This document shows, piece after piece, positions 43,411 to 52,201 of a DNA stretch of 64,000 nucleotides. Under the pieces are notes generated by a model, which was given only the letters and a program-made list of their open reading frames with translations, had not been told where the DNA came from and did not search any database. The stretch spans positions 165,059-229,058 of the forward strand of contig NZ_KB898710.1 of NCBI RefSeq assembly GCF_000377745.1, in the 5' to 3' direction. Source of the DNA: Gilvimarinus chinensis DSM 19667. GTDB taxonomy: Bacteria > Pseudomonadota > Gammaproteobacteria > Pseudomonadales > Cellvibrionaceae. Numbering within the stretch: the first letter of the stretch is position 1; every line of letters begins with the position of its first letter. A program made the position numbers and the translations under genes.

Positions 43411-45441
43411 TTACTGACGAATAATATTGCGGAGAATAAACCGCGCCGGATGCAGTGCCTGCGCCAGGTGTTGGGTAAGGGGCGGAGTCTCGCGGTTAAT
43501 AAGGGCGGCGAGAAATTCTGCGCACAGGGGAGTGTAGGCAAGTCCTCGCGAGCCATACCCGGTATTTAGATAAAGGCCCGGGTGATAGCTTGCTTCGCAT
43601 TCAAGCCGAGCTTTGGCATTTTTACTTAGAGGGGCAAAGCTCTGCTCTAATTGTTGAGCGTCAGGGGCTGGACCAACCACAGGTAAGTAGTCTGGGGTGG
43701 TGCAGCGCAGGGCGGCGCGGCCTTTCAGTTGGTCATGGGCAGAGTTGCCGAGGCTTGCTTGCAAAACAGGGCCGAAATCACTGAGGTGGGCCATATTTTT
43801 TAGGTGGTCTTCCTGGCGTAGTTGGGTGTCTGTCTCTGCGAGGTTGAACGTCGCCCCTAGGCTATGATGCTGTTCCCAGGATGGGGCAATATAGCCCTTG
43901 GCACAAAGCACGGTGCGCAGCGTTTCGCTTTTCGCAGTGGCGGGGATGTGGGTGACTTGGCCACGAATCGCTTTGAGCGGTAAATGCCTTGTTTGCGTAA
44001 AGGATCCACATTGTTGCGCCGTGGCGAGAACAAGCACCTCGGCCGTAGCTTTAGATTCTCCGTTATCATCCAGCGCTTGCCATAATGAATCGACTTGTTT
44101 TATCGCAGAAATAGCTTGCCCAGCTTTAAAACTGATCAATGGATGGTTAAGTAACTGCTCACACACTGCCGGCGGGTTCAACCAGCCACACCCATTGAAG
44201 TAAAGCCCCCCATGGTTGAGTGGCACCCCAGCCTTTTCACTGGCTTGCCTGTTATCGAGCCAAGTGGCAAGTGCGTGTTTCTCACTGATGCGCTGATATT
44301 GCTGTGCCTGCTTTTCACTGTAAGCGAGTTGTAGCACACCGCAGGGGGCGCCTAGCGTTGGCCCCATGCGCCAAAAAGGGCGGTAGTGTCTTTGTGCAAA
44401 CAGCAGAGAATGCAGATTAAAGTCCGGCAAGGTCTCATTTTTATGGCTTAACTTCGCGTAGAGTACCCCCTGGCGATTGCCCGAGCCATGTTGTGCTGGC
44501 TTTGCTTCGCTGTCTAATACCTGAACATGCCAGCCGCGCTCGGCAAGTGCTCGAGCGGTGTGGCAGCCGGCAAGGCCAGCACCTATAACAATGGCGTGTC
44601 GAACACCGGGCGGCTGCGTACTGCGCTGGTATATTCCCGGTGCATGCCGGTGTTGTGAATAGTCCGTAGACGATGAACAACCCCCGTCATACCGAGCGCT
44701 GATCATCTCTCTTTTGCGGCCGAAACCGGGGACTTTCTGAATACTGAAGCCGGCCGACGTTAAGCCGCGTTTTACTACACCGGCAGCACTAAAAGTAGCG
44801 AGGGTAGTCTGTTCCCGCGATAGCAGGCCTATGACCCGGAAGAGCTCTTCCGACCACATCTCTGGGTTTTTACTGGGCGCGAAACCGTCTAGAAACCAAG
44901 CGTCGACGGTGAAGTTGGGTGTTTGCCAGCGAGGGTCAGGGCTTGGCAGCAGTTGGGCAAAACCGTCGGCGGCATCAGCAATAAGTAAGCTCAGGCGCAC
45001 GCCGGCAAAGTTCAGGCGGTGGAGGCCCGGCGGAAGATACGTTGGATAGGCGTCTATCAGTTCGTTCGCCAGCGATGACAATTCGGGCCAGAGTCTAAGT
45101 GCCCGTATCAGGTCGGGCTTGCTCAGCGGAAATTTTTCGCAACTGACAAAATGCAGCTGTGCGGTGCTCGGGGCGTGCTGCTGCCACAGCTGCCAGGCCG
45201 CAAGGAAGTTTAGGCCGGTACCAAATCCGGTCTCGGCGATAGTAAATACCCCGGTTCCGGTGTCGTCTGTTGTCGTTAGCTGCTCAAAGCGCTTTTGTAA
45301 CTGATTGTGCTCGAGAAACACATGTCGGGTTTCGGCCAGCCCGTCCTGACGAGAAAAGTACACATCGTCAAAGGTAGAAGACAGGGGCTGCCCCTGTTCA
45401 TCCCAGATAAGACGAGCCTGGTCGGGTGAGTGTGGGTTCAC
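43411..45441 (-). CDS. mnmC: bifunctional tRNA mnm5(s2)U34 biosynthesis protein
   Basis: MnmC completes the 5-methylaminomethyl side chain at tRNA position 34. The 676-residue protein has the N-terminal methyltransferase (MnmC2; FTIAETGFGTGLNFLAAW and DAWFLDGFAPSKNPEMW) and the C-terminal FAD oxidase (MnmC1; AIVIGAGLAGCHTARALAERG, LPVVGPAPD, GLYLNTGYGSRGLAYTPLCAE). Both domains look intact. The start is GTG, overlapping the stop of the flavodoxin gene by four bases (GTGA), so translation is coupled. The neighbouring genes encode flavodoxins and the tRNA methyltransferase TrmL. Confidence 0.96.
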   Translation of the reverse strand: MNPHSPDQARLIWDEQGQPLSSTFDDVYFSRQDGLAETRHVFLEHNQLQKRFEQLTTTDDTGTGVFTIAETGFGTGLNFLAAWQLWQQHAPSTAQLHFVSCEKFPLSKPDLIRALRLWPELSSLANELIDAYPTYLPPGLHRLNFAGVRLSLLIADAADGFAQLLPSPDPRWQTPNFTVDAWFLDGFAPSKNPEMWSEELFRVIGLLSREQTTLATFSAAGVVKRGLTSAGFSIQKVPGFGRKREMISARYDGGCSSSTDYSQHRHAPGIYQRSTQPPGVRHAIVIGAGLAGCHTARALAERGWHVQVLDSEAKPAQHGSGNRQGVLYAKLSHKNETLPDFNLHSLLFAQRHYRPFWRMGPTLGAPCGVLQLAYSEKQAQQYQRISEKHALATWLDNRQASEKAGVPLNHGGLYFNGCGWLNPPAVCEQLLNHPLISFKAGQAISAIKQVDSLWQALDDNGESKATAEVLVLATAQQCGSFTQTRHLPLKAIRGQVTHIPATAKSETLRTVLCAKGYIAPSWEQHHSLGATFNLAETDTQLRQEDHLKNMAHLSDFGPVLQASLGNSAHDQLKGRAALRCTTPDYLPVVGPAPDAQQLEQSFAPLSKNAKARLECEASYHPGLYLNTGYGSRGLAYTPLCAEFLAALINRETPPLTQHLAQALHPARFILRNIIRQ

Positions 45442-45986
45442 AGTGAGAATTCACGCTTCAGTTGTTCGCACCATAGACTGATGCGCTCTTCGCTAAGATC
45501 GAACTCGTTTTCATCGTCCAGAGCTAACCCTACGAACTGTGAGCCGTCTGCCGTCAATGCTTTGGAGGCCTCAAACTCGTAGCCTTGGCGGGGCCAGTAG
45601 CCGCACGGGAGGGCGCCTAAAGCGGTTACCTTGGCATGCAAGTACCCCATGGCATCGAGAAACCATTCTGGGTAACCCACCTGATCCCCCAGGCCGTAAT
45701 GAGCGACTTTTTTACCCTGCCATTCAACTTGATCAATCTCGTCCCAAATCTCTTCCCAGTCTTCTTGAAGCTCACCGTAATCCCATGTAGGGATGCCGAG
45801 AATCAGTAGCGAGTAAAAGCTCGCTTCGATAATGGGGGTTTCGGCAATGTTGTATATATCTATGAGCGATTCGCCCAGCGTCTGGCGTATTTTTTCGGCA
45901 GCCATTTCGGTGTAGCAGGTGGAGCTGCCGTAAAACAGGGCAATGGGTGCGCGACTCACAGTGCGGACGTCCATTGAGGGAGCCAT
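45438..45986 (-). CDS. long-chain flavodoxin
   Basis: A flavodoxin of about 180 residues. The FMN phosphate loop FYGSSTCYTE is at about 19-28, the first aromatic loop is GIPTWDYGELQ and the second is GLGDQVGYPEWF. The long insertion and the acidic surface are typical of FldA/FldB electron carriers. Start choice is uncertain: ATG 45986 or 45974, both inside the end of mioC and neither with a clear ribosome site. It is overlapped by mnmC. It may supply electrons to radical SAM enzymes or reductases; a direct link to MnmC is only suggested by position. Confidence 0.88.
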   Translation of the reverse strand: MAPSMDVRTVSRAPIALFYGSSTCYTEMAAEKIRQTLGESLIDIYNIAETPIIEASFYSLLILGIPTWDYGELQEDWEEIWDEIDQVEWQGKKVAHYGLGDQVGYPEWFLDAMGYLHAKVTALGALPCGYWPRQGYEFEASKALTADGSQFVGLALDDENEFDLSEERISLWCEQLKREFSL

Positions 45987-46402
45987 TGCAGCGTTAATTG
46001 TTCTGGGTCATCGCCGCTGCAGGCATCCAACACCAGGGGCTCGCCAATACGCGTAGCACCCAACTCGCTCATAGCGTGATCAATCGCACGGCCGGCCTCA
46101 GCGAAGGTGGCATAGCTGCTGTCGCCAAGGTTAATGACACCGTAGCGACGCCCAGCGATATTGGGGAAGTCGCGGGTCAGGCCCAAAAAAAGCGGCTGGA
46201 TATTACCGGGTAAATCGCCGGCCCCTGTATTTGAGGTGCAAATTAGAAGAATGTCGTCTGGGTTATCCGTAATATCGGCTACCTCAGGCAGAGGGTTAAC
46301 TACTGCCTCGTAGCCATTGGCTTCCAGATAATCTTTAGCACTGGCGGCCACCATTTCAGCGGTACCCATTTCAGAACCCACCAGAATTTGAATGCGGGGC
46401 AT
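45956..46402 (-). CDS. short flavodoxin-domain protein, MioC-like
   Basis: A 148-residue flavodoxin-fold protein. The FMN loop is VGSEMGTAEMVA (about 8-19), followed by CTSNTGAGDLPGN and VINLGDSSYATFAEAGRAID. This pattern, with SxxGTA and TGxGDLP, fits the MioC/CysJ flavodoxin type. MioC supports biotin synthase electron supply in E. coli. It overlaps the next flavodoxin gene and starts the run mioC-like, flavodoxin, mnmC. An ATG at 46402 is used. Confidence 0.85.
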   Translation of the reverse strand: MPRIQILVGSEMGTAEMVAASAKDYLEANGYEAVVNPLPEVADITDNPDDILLICTSNTGAGDLPGNIQPLFLGLTRDFPNIAGRRYGVINLGDSSYATFAEAGRAIDHAMSELGATRIGEPLVLDACSGDDPEQLTLQWLPQWTSAL

Positions 46403-46476
46403 ACCTAGACTCCTGCCAAAAGGCGACCATCATAATGGTTTTACAGGCATTCGTTAACCGGCGTTACTTGACGCCA

Positions 46477-46938
46477 CTAAGAACCAGAAAAACCCAATTG
46501 ACGCCAGGCTTCGTATACGATTACCGATACGGCGTTAGACAAATTCATGCTGCGACTTTCGGGCAGCATCGGAATGCGCAGGACTTGATCGGGCGGCAAG
46601 GATTCTCGGATGCTTGCAGGTAGTCCTCGGGTTTCGGGGCCGAATAATAAAAAATCGCCTTTGGCGAAGGCCGTATCACTGGGCCGAGCTTTGCCTTTGG
46701 TGCTGAGGGCGAAAATACGCTCGGGTTTGGCGGTATCTAAAAACGCTTGCCATCCAGGGTAGGTCTGCATATCACGCCATTCACCGTAGTCCAGGCCTGC
46801 CCGGCGCAGGCGTTTATCGTCCAGCTCAAAACCTAACGGTTCGATCAGGTGGACTTGGCAGCCGGTGTTCGCCGCCAGCCTGATGATATTGCCCGTGTTG
46901 GGTGGAATTTCCGGTTCAAATAAAACGATATGAAACAT
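46477..46938 (-). CDS. trmL: tRNA (cytidine/uridine-34 2'-O)-methyltransferase
   Basis: TrmL methylates the ribose of nucleotide 34 in tRNA-Leu isoacceptors. The 153-residue SPOUT protein starts [21 protein letters not shown] and has [20 protein letters not shown] and [28 protein letters not shown], which builds the knotted SAM site. Length is normal. It is upstream of the mioC-like gene on the same strand with a gap of 74 bases, so co-transcription is possible. Confidence 0.95.
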   Translation of the reverse strand: MFHIVLFEPEIPPNTGNIIRLAANTGCQVHLIEPLGFELDDKRLRRAGLDYGEWRDMQTYPGWQAFLDTAKPERIFALSTKGKARPSDTAFAKGDFLLFGPETRGLPASIRESLPPDQVLRIPMLPESRSMNLSNAVSVIVYEAWRQLGFSGS

Positions 46939-47287
46939 GCGTATCTCTTAATCGGCAACAGTTGTGATGGTGCTTATTCTACCGCATTTGCCTTTAGACA
47001 TTGATTGTCTTCAGGGGGTTTGGCCAAGCCCATGTGCTGACCGTACGAAGGTTATCTTTTACTCGCGCTATAGTCCTGCTTTGTGGTGGTGAAGTAAGCT
47101 GGCCTGGCTTTTGCTCCTCTCCTCCTAAATCCAATGCCCCCCGCAATCCCGGGAAGATCAGCACGATTAGGGTGCGTTTTTGCGTTACAACTCTCTATTT
47201 GAGTGCGTTTTGTGGTTTGCTCTTTGAGTCAAAGTGGTGCAGCAGGGGTGGTTAGTCTGGTGCGGTGAGCGCTATGAGGTGGCAGGT
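46939..47287 (+). promoter_or_regulatory. nitrate operon control region and leader
   Basis: This gap of about 350 bases holds no convincing gene. CTGGCCTGGCTTTTGCT (47099-47115) has GG at 47101-47102 and GC at 47113-47114 with ten bases between, the -24/-12 spacing of sigma-54 promoters, though TGGCCT departs from TGGCAC. Transcription would then begin near 47126, giving a leader of about 160 bases. In it GCAC (47161-47164) and GTGC (47172-47175) form a short stem followed by five T, which could be an attenuator like those used by NasR/NasT. No regulator gene is present in the window. Confidence 0.4.
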
Positions 47288-48568
47288 GTGACTGGAAAGA
47301 AGAAAAAACTCCTTATTGTAGGTAATGGTATGGCCGCTGGGAGGTTGCTGGACGAGCTGATAAAACGAGATGTTTCAGGCTTTGAGGTGACCGTTATTGG
47401 TGACGAGCGTCAAGGCAGCTATAACCGCATTATGCTGTCGCCGGTGTTGGCAGGGGAGACCGACGTGCCAGCCATTATTGGCAAGCCCAGCAGCTGGTAT
47501 CGCGACCGCGGTATTCGTTTTGTCAGCGGTGTGCAGGTGAAAGCCGTTGAGCGTGAGCGCAAATGTGTGCTCACCAGTGAGGGCAATCGCTTGCGTTACG
47601 ATCACTTAATTTTGGCCGTGGGTTCCCGCCCCGCCAAAATTCCTGCTGAAAATCAGCAATTGAATAATATTTACAGTTTTCGCACATTGCGCGATGTAGA
47701 TCGCTTACTGAATGTGGCGAGATTTCACGATAGGCAAAGTCGTAAAACCGATACCGATGCATTGGTCATTGGTGGCGGTTTATTGGGTCTGGAAGCTGCT
47801 TACGGCCTCGCATTGAAAGGCTTGCGTGTGACCTTGGTACATCGGTCGGGTTGGCTTCTGAATCGCCAGCTGGATAAAACCGCAGGCGGTTATTTGCAAC
47901 GTGTGCTTGAGGAAAAAAACATTCGCTTTATTTTGAACGATGAGGTGGCTCGTTTCAGCGGTTCGCACGAACTAAAATCCGCTGAATTAAAATCCGGACA
48001 GTCTCTTAGTTGTAAGCTCTGCGTGATTGCCACGGGTATTACCCCCAACAAAGAGCTGGGTTTGGCTGCTGGGCTTAAAGGTGCGCGTGGGGTTGCGGTA
48101 AACCCTTATATGGCCACATCCGATGAAGACATAAGCGCCATCGGTGAGTGTGTGGAGTTTAAAGGCGAAACTTTTGGTTTGGTAGAACCCATTTGGCAGC
48201 AGTGCATTACGTTAGCCGAGCGTTTGTGCAACAACATCAAGCTGCCTTTTGAAAACACTCCGGTGCCTACCAAGCTCAAGGTGTCGGGGGTTAACTTATT
48301 TTCCGCCGGTGATTTTATAACGACCGATGAGCATCGCGAGTTGGTGTATCGCGATGATAAAGCTGGCATCTATCGTAAATTGTTATTGCGTGATAACCGA
48401 ATTGTTGGCGCGGTGTTGTTTGGCGATGCCCGCGACGGTCAGGATTACTTCACGATGTTGAGTGAGAAAAAAGACGTTAGCAAGATTGCACCTTTTCTGT
48501 TGATGGGTCGAGCTTTTTATCAAGATAGCGATCAGCAGCAAGACAGCGACGGAGCGGTGGCCGCCTGA
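47288..48568 (+). CDS. FAD/NAD(P)H oxidoreductase subunit of assimilatory nitrate reductase
   Basis: About 426 residues forming a pyridine nucleotide-disulphide-type flavoprotein. The first dinucleotide fold is KKLLIVGNGMAAGRLL; the second is ALVIGGGLLGLEAAYGLALKG. FAD contacts include LILAVGSRPAKIP and ATGITPN. It resembles the N-terminal part of NirB and the NasC/NasB flavoproteins that feed electrons to NasA. The nasA start codon overlaps its TGA by one base, which fixes the partnership. I prefer GTG 47288, which has GAGG eight bases upstream and begins just before the FAD fold; an upstream GTG at 47234 would add unrelated residues. Confidence 0.85.
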   Translation: MTGKKKKLLIVGNGMAAGRLLDELIKRDVSGFEVTVIGDERQGSYNRIMLSPVLAGETDVPAIIGKPSSWYRDRGIRFVSGVQVKAVERERKCVLTSEGNRLRYDHLILAVGSRPAKIPAENQQLNNIYSFRTLRDVDRLLNVARFHDRQSRKTDTDALVIGGGLLGLEAAYGLALKGLRVTLVHRSGWLLNRQLDKTAGGYLQRVLEEKNIRFILNDEVARFSGSHELKSAELKSGQSLSCKLCVIATGITPNKELGLAAGLKGARGVAVNPYMATSDEDISAIGECVEFKGETFGLVEPIWQQCITLAERLCNNIKLPFENTPVPTKLKVSGVNLFSAGDFITTDEHRELVYRDDKAGIYRKLLLRDNRIVGAVLFGDARDGQDYFTMLSEKKDVSKIAPFLLMGRAFYQDSDQQQDSDGAVAA

Positions 48569-51222
48569 TGAATATGCCAGAGAAGTTAATCGCCTCCGAT
48601 ACGGTCAATACCACCTGTTGTTATTGCGGCGTGGGTTGTGGTGTTACCGCCGCCGTGGCGGATAATCAAGTAGTGGCGGTTGCCGGAAACACCGATCACC
48701 CCGCCAACAAAGGCCGTTTATGCATCAAAGGCTCCTCACTGCATGAAACGCAAAGCTCACCGGATCGTCTGCTTACGCCCATGCTTCATGGCAAGGCCGT
48801 AAGCTGGGATACTGCGCTGGATTATGGTGCCAGTAAATTTCGAGAAATTATTGAGCAGCATGGTCCAGATGCCGTGGCGTTTTATTTGTCCGGTCAATTG
48901 CTTACGGAAGACTATTACGTTGCCAATAAATTGATGAAAGGTTTTATTGGCACCGCGAATATCGACACTAACTCACGTCTTTGTATGGCCTCGGCTGTGG
49001 TTGCTCATAAACGCGCCTTTGGTTCGGATGCTGTGCCCGGTTGCTACGAGGATTTAGAGCAAACCGATCTTTTGATTTTGGTGGGTTCAAATACTGCCTA
49101 CGCTCACCCTGTGGTTTATCAACGCATAGCCAAAGCTAAAGAAGAGCGGCCCGAGATGAAGATTGTGGTGCTGGACCCGCGCCGCACCGCCACCTGCGAA
49201 ATTGCGGATATTCATCTGCCTTTACGACCAGGCTCGGATGCTTATTTCTTTAATGGCCTTCTCAGTTATTTGGCAGATACCAACGCGTTGGACCGAGAGT
49301 TTATTGCGGCTCACACTAACGGTTTTGAGGAAGCGTTAGCGGTAGCGCAAGGGCAAGTTCCCGATGTAACAGCGGCCGCGCACTTATGCCAATTGGACCG
49401 TAACGACGTGGTGCGTGTGTATCAGTTATTTGCCGGTAACGAAAAGGTGGTCACGGTTTTTTCGCAAGGCATTAACCAGTCGTCATCCGGAGTGGACAAA
49501 GGCAATGCGCTTATCAATTGCCATTTGGCAACAGGAAAAATAGGTAAGGTAGGTGCAGCGCCTTTTTCTATTACCGGGCAACCCAATGCTATGGGTGGGC
49601 GCGAAGTCGGCGGCTTGGCGAATCAGCTGGCGGCGCACATGGGTTACGACAACTCCGACGATATTAACCGCGTTGAATCATTTTGGCAGGCGCCCAATAT
49701 GGCTCGCAAGGAAGGGCTAAAAGCGGTGGATATGTTTCGTGCCATTGACGAAGGTAAGATTAAAGCCGTGTGGATTATGGCCACAAACCCTGCGGTAACC
49801 ATGCCCGAAGCGGGTCGAATCCGCGACGCCTTACAAAAGTGCGAGCTAGTGATGGTGAGCGATTGCATTGGCAATACCGATACCGCCAAGCTCGCCGATG
49901 TGGTGTTACCCGCGACCACCTGGAGTGAAAAGCACGGCACAGTCACCAACTCCGAGCGCTGTATATCTCTGCAAAAAGGTTTTTTAAATGCGCCGGGGCA
50001 GGCGCGTCACGACTGGCAAATTATGTGCGACTTTGCCGCCAAGCTGGGTTTTTCTGAGCATTTTGATTATCCGCATCAGGTGGATATTTTTCGCGAACAC
50101 GCGGCGCTCTCCGGCTTGGATAATAACCACAGTCGCGGTTTTAATATTTCGGCGCTGGCGGATATAAAACGGGAGGATTACGAAAGCTTTACTCCCATTC
50201 GCTGGCCCGTTACCACGGGCTCGCCCAAGGGTACCGACCGATTATTTGGCAATGGCCAGTTCTATACTCCGGATGGCCGTGCGCGGTTTATTCCTATTCA
50301 GGCGCGTTTACCGGTGCACGAGCCAACGGCTGAGCAGGTGATTTTAAACACTGGCCGTATTCGTGATCAGTGGCACACCATGTCGCGCACGGGCACGGCG
50401 GCCAAGCTGCTGGGTCATGTTGACGAGCCTTATATCGATATTCATCCGCACGATATCGAGCGCTTTGGTTTGCTTGAAGGCGATCTTGCGGTGTTGGCCA
50501 ATCAAGGGCAACGCTATTTTGGTCGGGTAAAAGCCGCCCGCTCGCAGCGACCGGGCGAGGTGTTCGTGCCCATGCACTGGAACGGTAAGTACGCGGCGTC
50601 CAGTTGTGCCGATGCGCTGGTGAATGCGGTGGTTGATCCTATTTGTGGACAGCCTGAATTTAAGCACAGCCCGGTGCGCATTAATCCTTTCAAACAAGCC
50701 TGGAATGGCTTTTTGGTGTGCGCCGAGGATATTCAGCCACACTGTGAGTACTGGGCCAAGATTACACTCGACGGCGGCTACAAATTTCGCCTGGCCGATG
50801 GCGAGTTCCCTGCAACATGGAGTGATTGGATAAAAAACCAGTTTCCGCTTATCGGTGACTGGGTAGATGTACACGATTCTCACGATCAGTTTTACCGCGC
50901 GGCGGGTTTTAGCGATGGACGCTTGCAAGTGGTGTTCAGTGCGGCGACCGATAAAGTATCGGCGCGAGAAATGCGGTGGCTGGAGCAGCAGCTGGGTGAG
51001 GAAATTGACAGCAATACACGATTTGCGATTTTGGCGGGTATTCCCGGTGCTGGTGTTGAGGATGTGGGAGCGATTGTCTGTTCGTGTTATCAGGTCGGCC
51101 AAAACACCATTGCCAAAGCGATTAAAGGTGGTTGCACCAGTGTTGAAGCGTTGGGTGCAAAGTTAAAATGCGGCACCAATTGCGGTTCGTGTATTCCCGA
51201 GTTAAAAGCCTTAATGCGCTAG
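48568..51222 (+). CDS. nasA: assimilatory nitrate reductase, catalytic subunit
   Basis: An 884-residue molybdopterin oxidoreductase that reduces nitrate to nitrite in the cytoplasm. The N-terminal [4Fe-4S] cluster uses Cys17, Cys20, Cys24 and Cys52 (CCYCGVGCGV, then GRLCIKG). Cofactor-binding blocks include TNSRLCMASAVVAHKRAFG with the region of the Mo ligand, VVLDPRRTATCEIAD, GQPNAMGGREVGG and WHTMSRTGTAAKLL. The C-terminus carries a BFD-type [2Fe-2S] domain (IVCSCYQVGQ and LKCGTNCGSC), as in Klebsiella NasA. There is no nitrite reductase or transporter gene beside it. The operon probably ends here, before a convergent gene. Confidence 0.95.
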   Translation: MNMPEKLIASDTVNTTCCYCGVGCGVTAAVADNQVVAVAGNTDHPANKGRLCIKGSSLHETQSSPDRLLTPMLHGKAVSWDTALDYGASKFREIIEQHGPDAVAFYLSGQLLTEDYYVANKLMKGFIGTANIDTNSRLCMASAVVAHKRAFGSDAVPGCYEDLEQTDLLILVGSNTAYAHPVVYQRIAKAKEERPEMKIVVLDPRRTATCEIADIHLPLRPGSDAYFFNGLLSYLADTNALDREFIAAHTNGFEEALAVAQGQVPDVTAAAHLCQLDRNDVVRVYQLFAGNEKVVTVFSQGINQSSSGVDKGNALINCHLATGKIGKVGAAPFSITGQPNAMGGREVGGLANQLAAHMGYDNSDDINRVESFWQAPNMARKEGLKAVDMFRAIDEGKIKAVWIMATNPAVTMPEAGRIRDALQKCELVMVSDCIGNTDTAKLADVVLPATTWSEKHGTVTNSERCISLQKGFLNAPGQARHDWQIMCDFAAKLGFSEHFDYPHQVDIFREHAALSGLDNNHSRGFNISALADIKREDYESFTPIRWPVTTGSPKGTDRLFGNGQFYTPDGRARFIPIQARLPVHEPTAEQVILNTGRIRDQWHTMSRTGTAAKLLGHVDEPYIDIHPHDIERFGLLEGDLAVLANQGQRYFGRVKAARSQRPGEVFVPMHWNGKYAASSCADALVNAVVDPICGQPEFKHSPVRINPFKQAWNGFLVCAEDIQPHCEYWAKITLDGGYKFRLADGEFPATWSDWIKNQFPLIGDWVDVHDSHDQFYRAAGFSDGRLQVVFSAATDKVSAREMRWLEQQLGEEIDSNTRFAILAGIPGAGVEDVGAIVCSCYQVGQNTIAKAIKGGCTSVEALGAKLKCGTNCGSCIPELKALMR

Positions 51223-51235
51223 GCTGCAGGTTTAT

Positions 51236-52144
51236 TTACCAAATATACAGATAGCTCAAACTAACACTGTCGTAGTCGCCGGCAATTTTGGATTCAATGG
51301 CTGTGCTAATGGCCGCGCGCAGGGCGTGCTTGCGGTGTATCGGGTGCAGCAGTGTCAGTCCCGCGCGGGAGTTTTGCAGCTCAAGCTGCTGGGGGCCGTC
51401 ACCCACCGTGGCGGCGCCGCCTTTGTACCAGTTGATGTCAAAAGAGGCCCAAGTGCCGTTTTTGAGTACATGCACCAAATGAAATTCTGATGATAGTAAG
51501 GGCTCTTGGCTACGGGTTTGATTGAGGTAATCGTCGTTATCTTCGTAAAACCACGCGCCGAACTCTCCTTCAAACAACCAGCGTTCGCTGATGGGTGCAA
51601 TAAAACCCAGTGCGGGCTTTGCTGCCCAGCGATTAGTACCGGCGTTAAACAGCCGGTCGCTGTCGTATCCACCGGTGGGAATGCTTACCATGAAGCTGGC
51701 GCCCACAATCAGCTCGGGGTTTTCCACCAGCTGCTTAAATTGTTCGCCGTTCATGCTGGGTGCGCCAACAAGGTTAATGGCGAGGCGAACGCGGGGGTCC
51801 GCGTCGGTACTGATGGAGCGCTGTTTAAATTCGCCGTTGACGAAGCCTTCGGAATCCCCGTGCACGAACGGGTAATTTAACTGCAGGCTGCTGGTACGAC
51901 CGAAAAGATCAAAGGTGCGTTGATAGGTCAGCGACAGAAAATTGAGTTCTACTTCGGCGCCTTCAACCGGGGTGGACGGGTCCGCGAGTACATCGCCTTG
52001 CGAGTGCTGGTAGCTTACTACCGCAACGTTGGTTCCCTCTGGCGCTGGCCAGTAAGCTCTGGGCGCCAACTCTTGAGCGTTAACCTGACTAAAGCCGCCA
52101 AGAAACATAAGTATCCGTACTAAAAACGTGGGGCTGGCTCGCAT
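51236..52144 (-). CDS. outer-membrane transporter-like protein (SphA/MetA-pathway family)
   Basis: A 302-residue protein with a signal peptide (about 1-23, ending VNAQ) and beta-strand alternation throughout: LSLTYQRTFDLFGRTSSLQLNYPFVHG, GASFMVSIPTGGYDSDRLFNAGTNRW and ALGFIAPISERWLFEGEFGAWFY. This is the pattern of the Phenol_MetA_deg / transporter barrel family (PF13557), whose members are poorly characterised outer-membrane barrels linked to hydrophobic compounds. It ends in an aromatic residue (YLYIW), as barrel proteins do. It stands alone, convergent with nasA 13 bases away. Confidence 0.8.
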   Translation of the reverse strand: MRASPTFLVRILMFLGGFSQVNAQELAPRAYWPAPEGTNVAVVSYQHSQGDVLADPSTPVEGAEVELNFLSLTYQRTFDLFGRTSSLQLNYPFVHGDSEGFVNGEFKQRSISTDADPRVRLAINLVGAPSMNGEQFKQLVENPELIVGASFMVSIPTGGYDSDRLFNAGTNRWAAKPALGFIAPISERWLFEGEFGAWFYEDNDDYLNQTRSQEPLLSSEFHLVHVLKNGTWASFDINWYKGGAATVGDGPQQLELQNSRAGLTLLHPIHRKHALRAAISTAIESKIAGDYDSVSLSYLYIW

Positions 52145-52201
52145 TGAGAGAATCCGCTGAATAAGTGCAAACTCAGTATAGCTGGATCGCTAGCGCCTTT
52201 A

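Noticed and set aside
47001-47014. FNR-like sequence TTGAT-TGTC-TTCAG upstream of the nitrate genes
   Set aside because: It has two mismatches in the second half-site and lies about 125 bases upstream of the likely transcription start; assimilatory nitrate genes are not typical FNR targets.
47001-47255. 84-codon frame in the gap before the nitrate operon
   Set aside because: Its residue makeup is unlike a protein, it has no ribosome site, and it runs across the sigma-54-like sequence.
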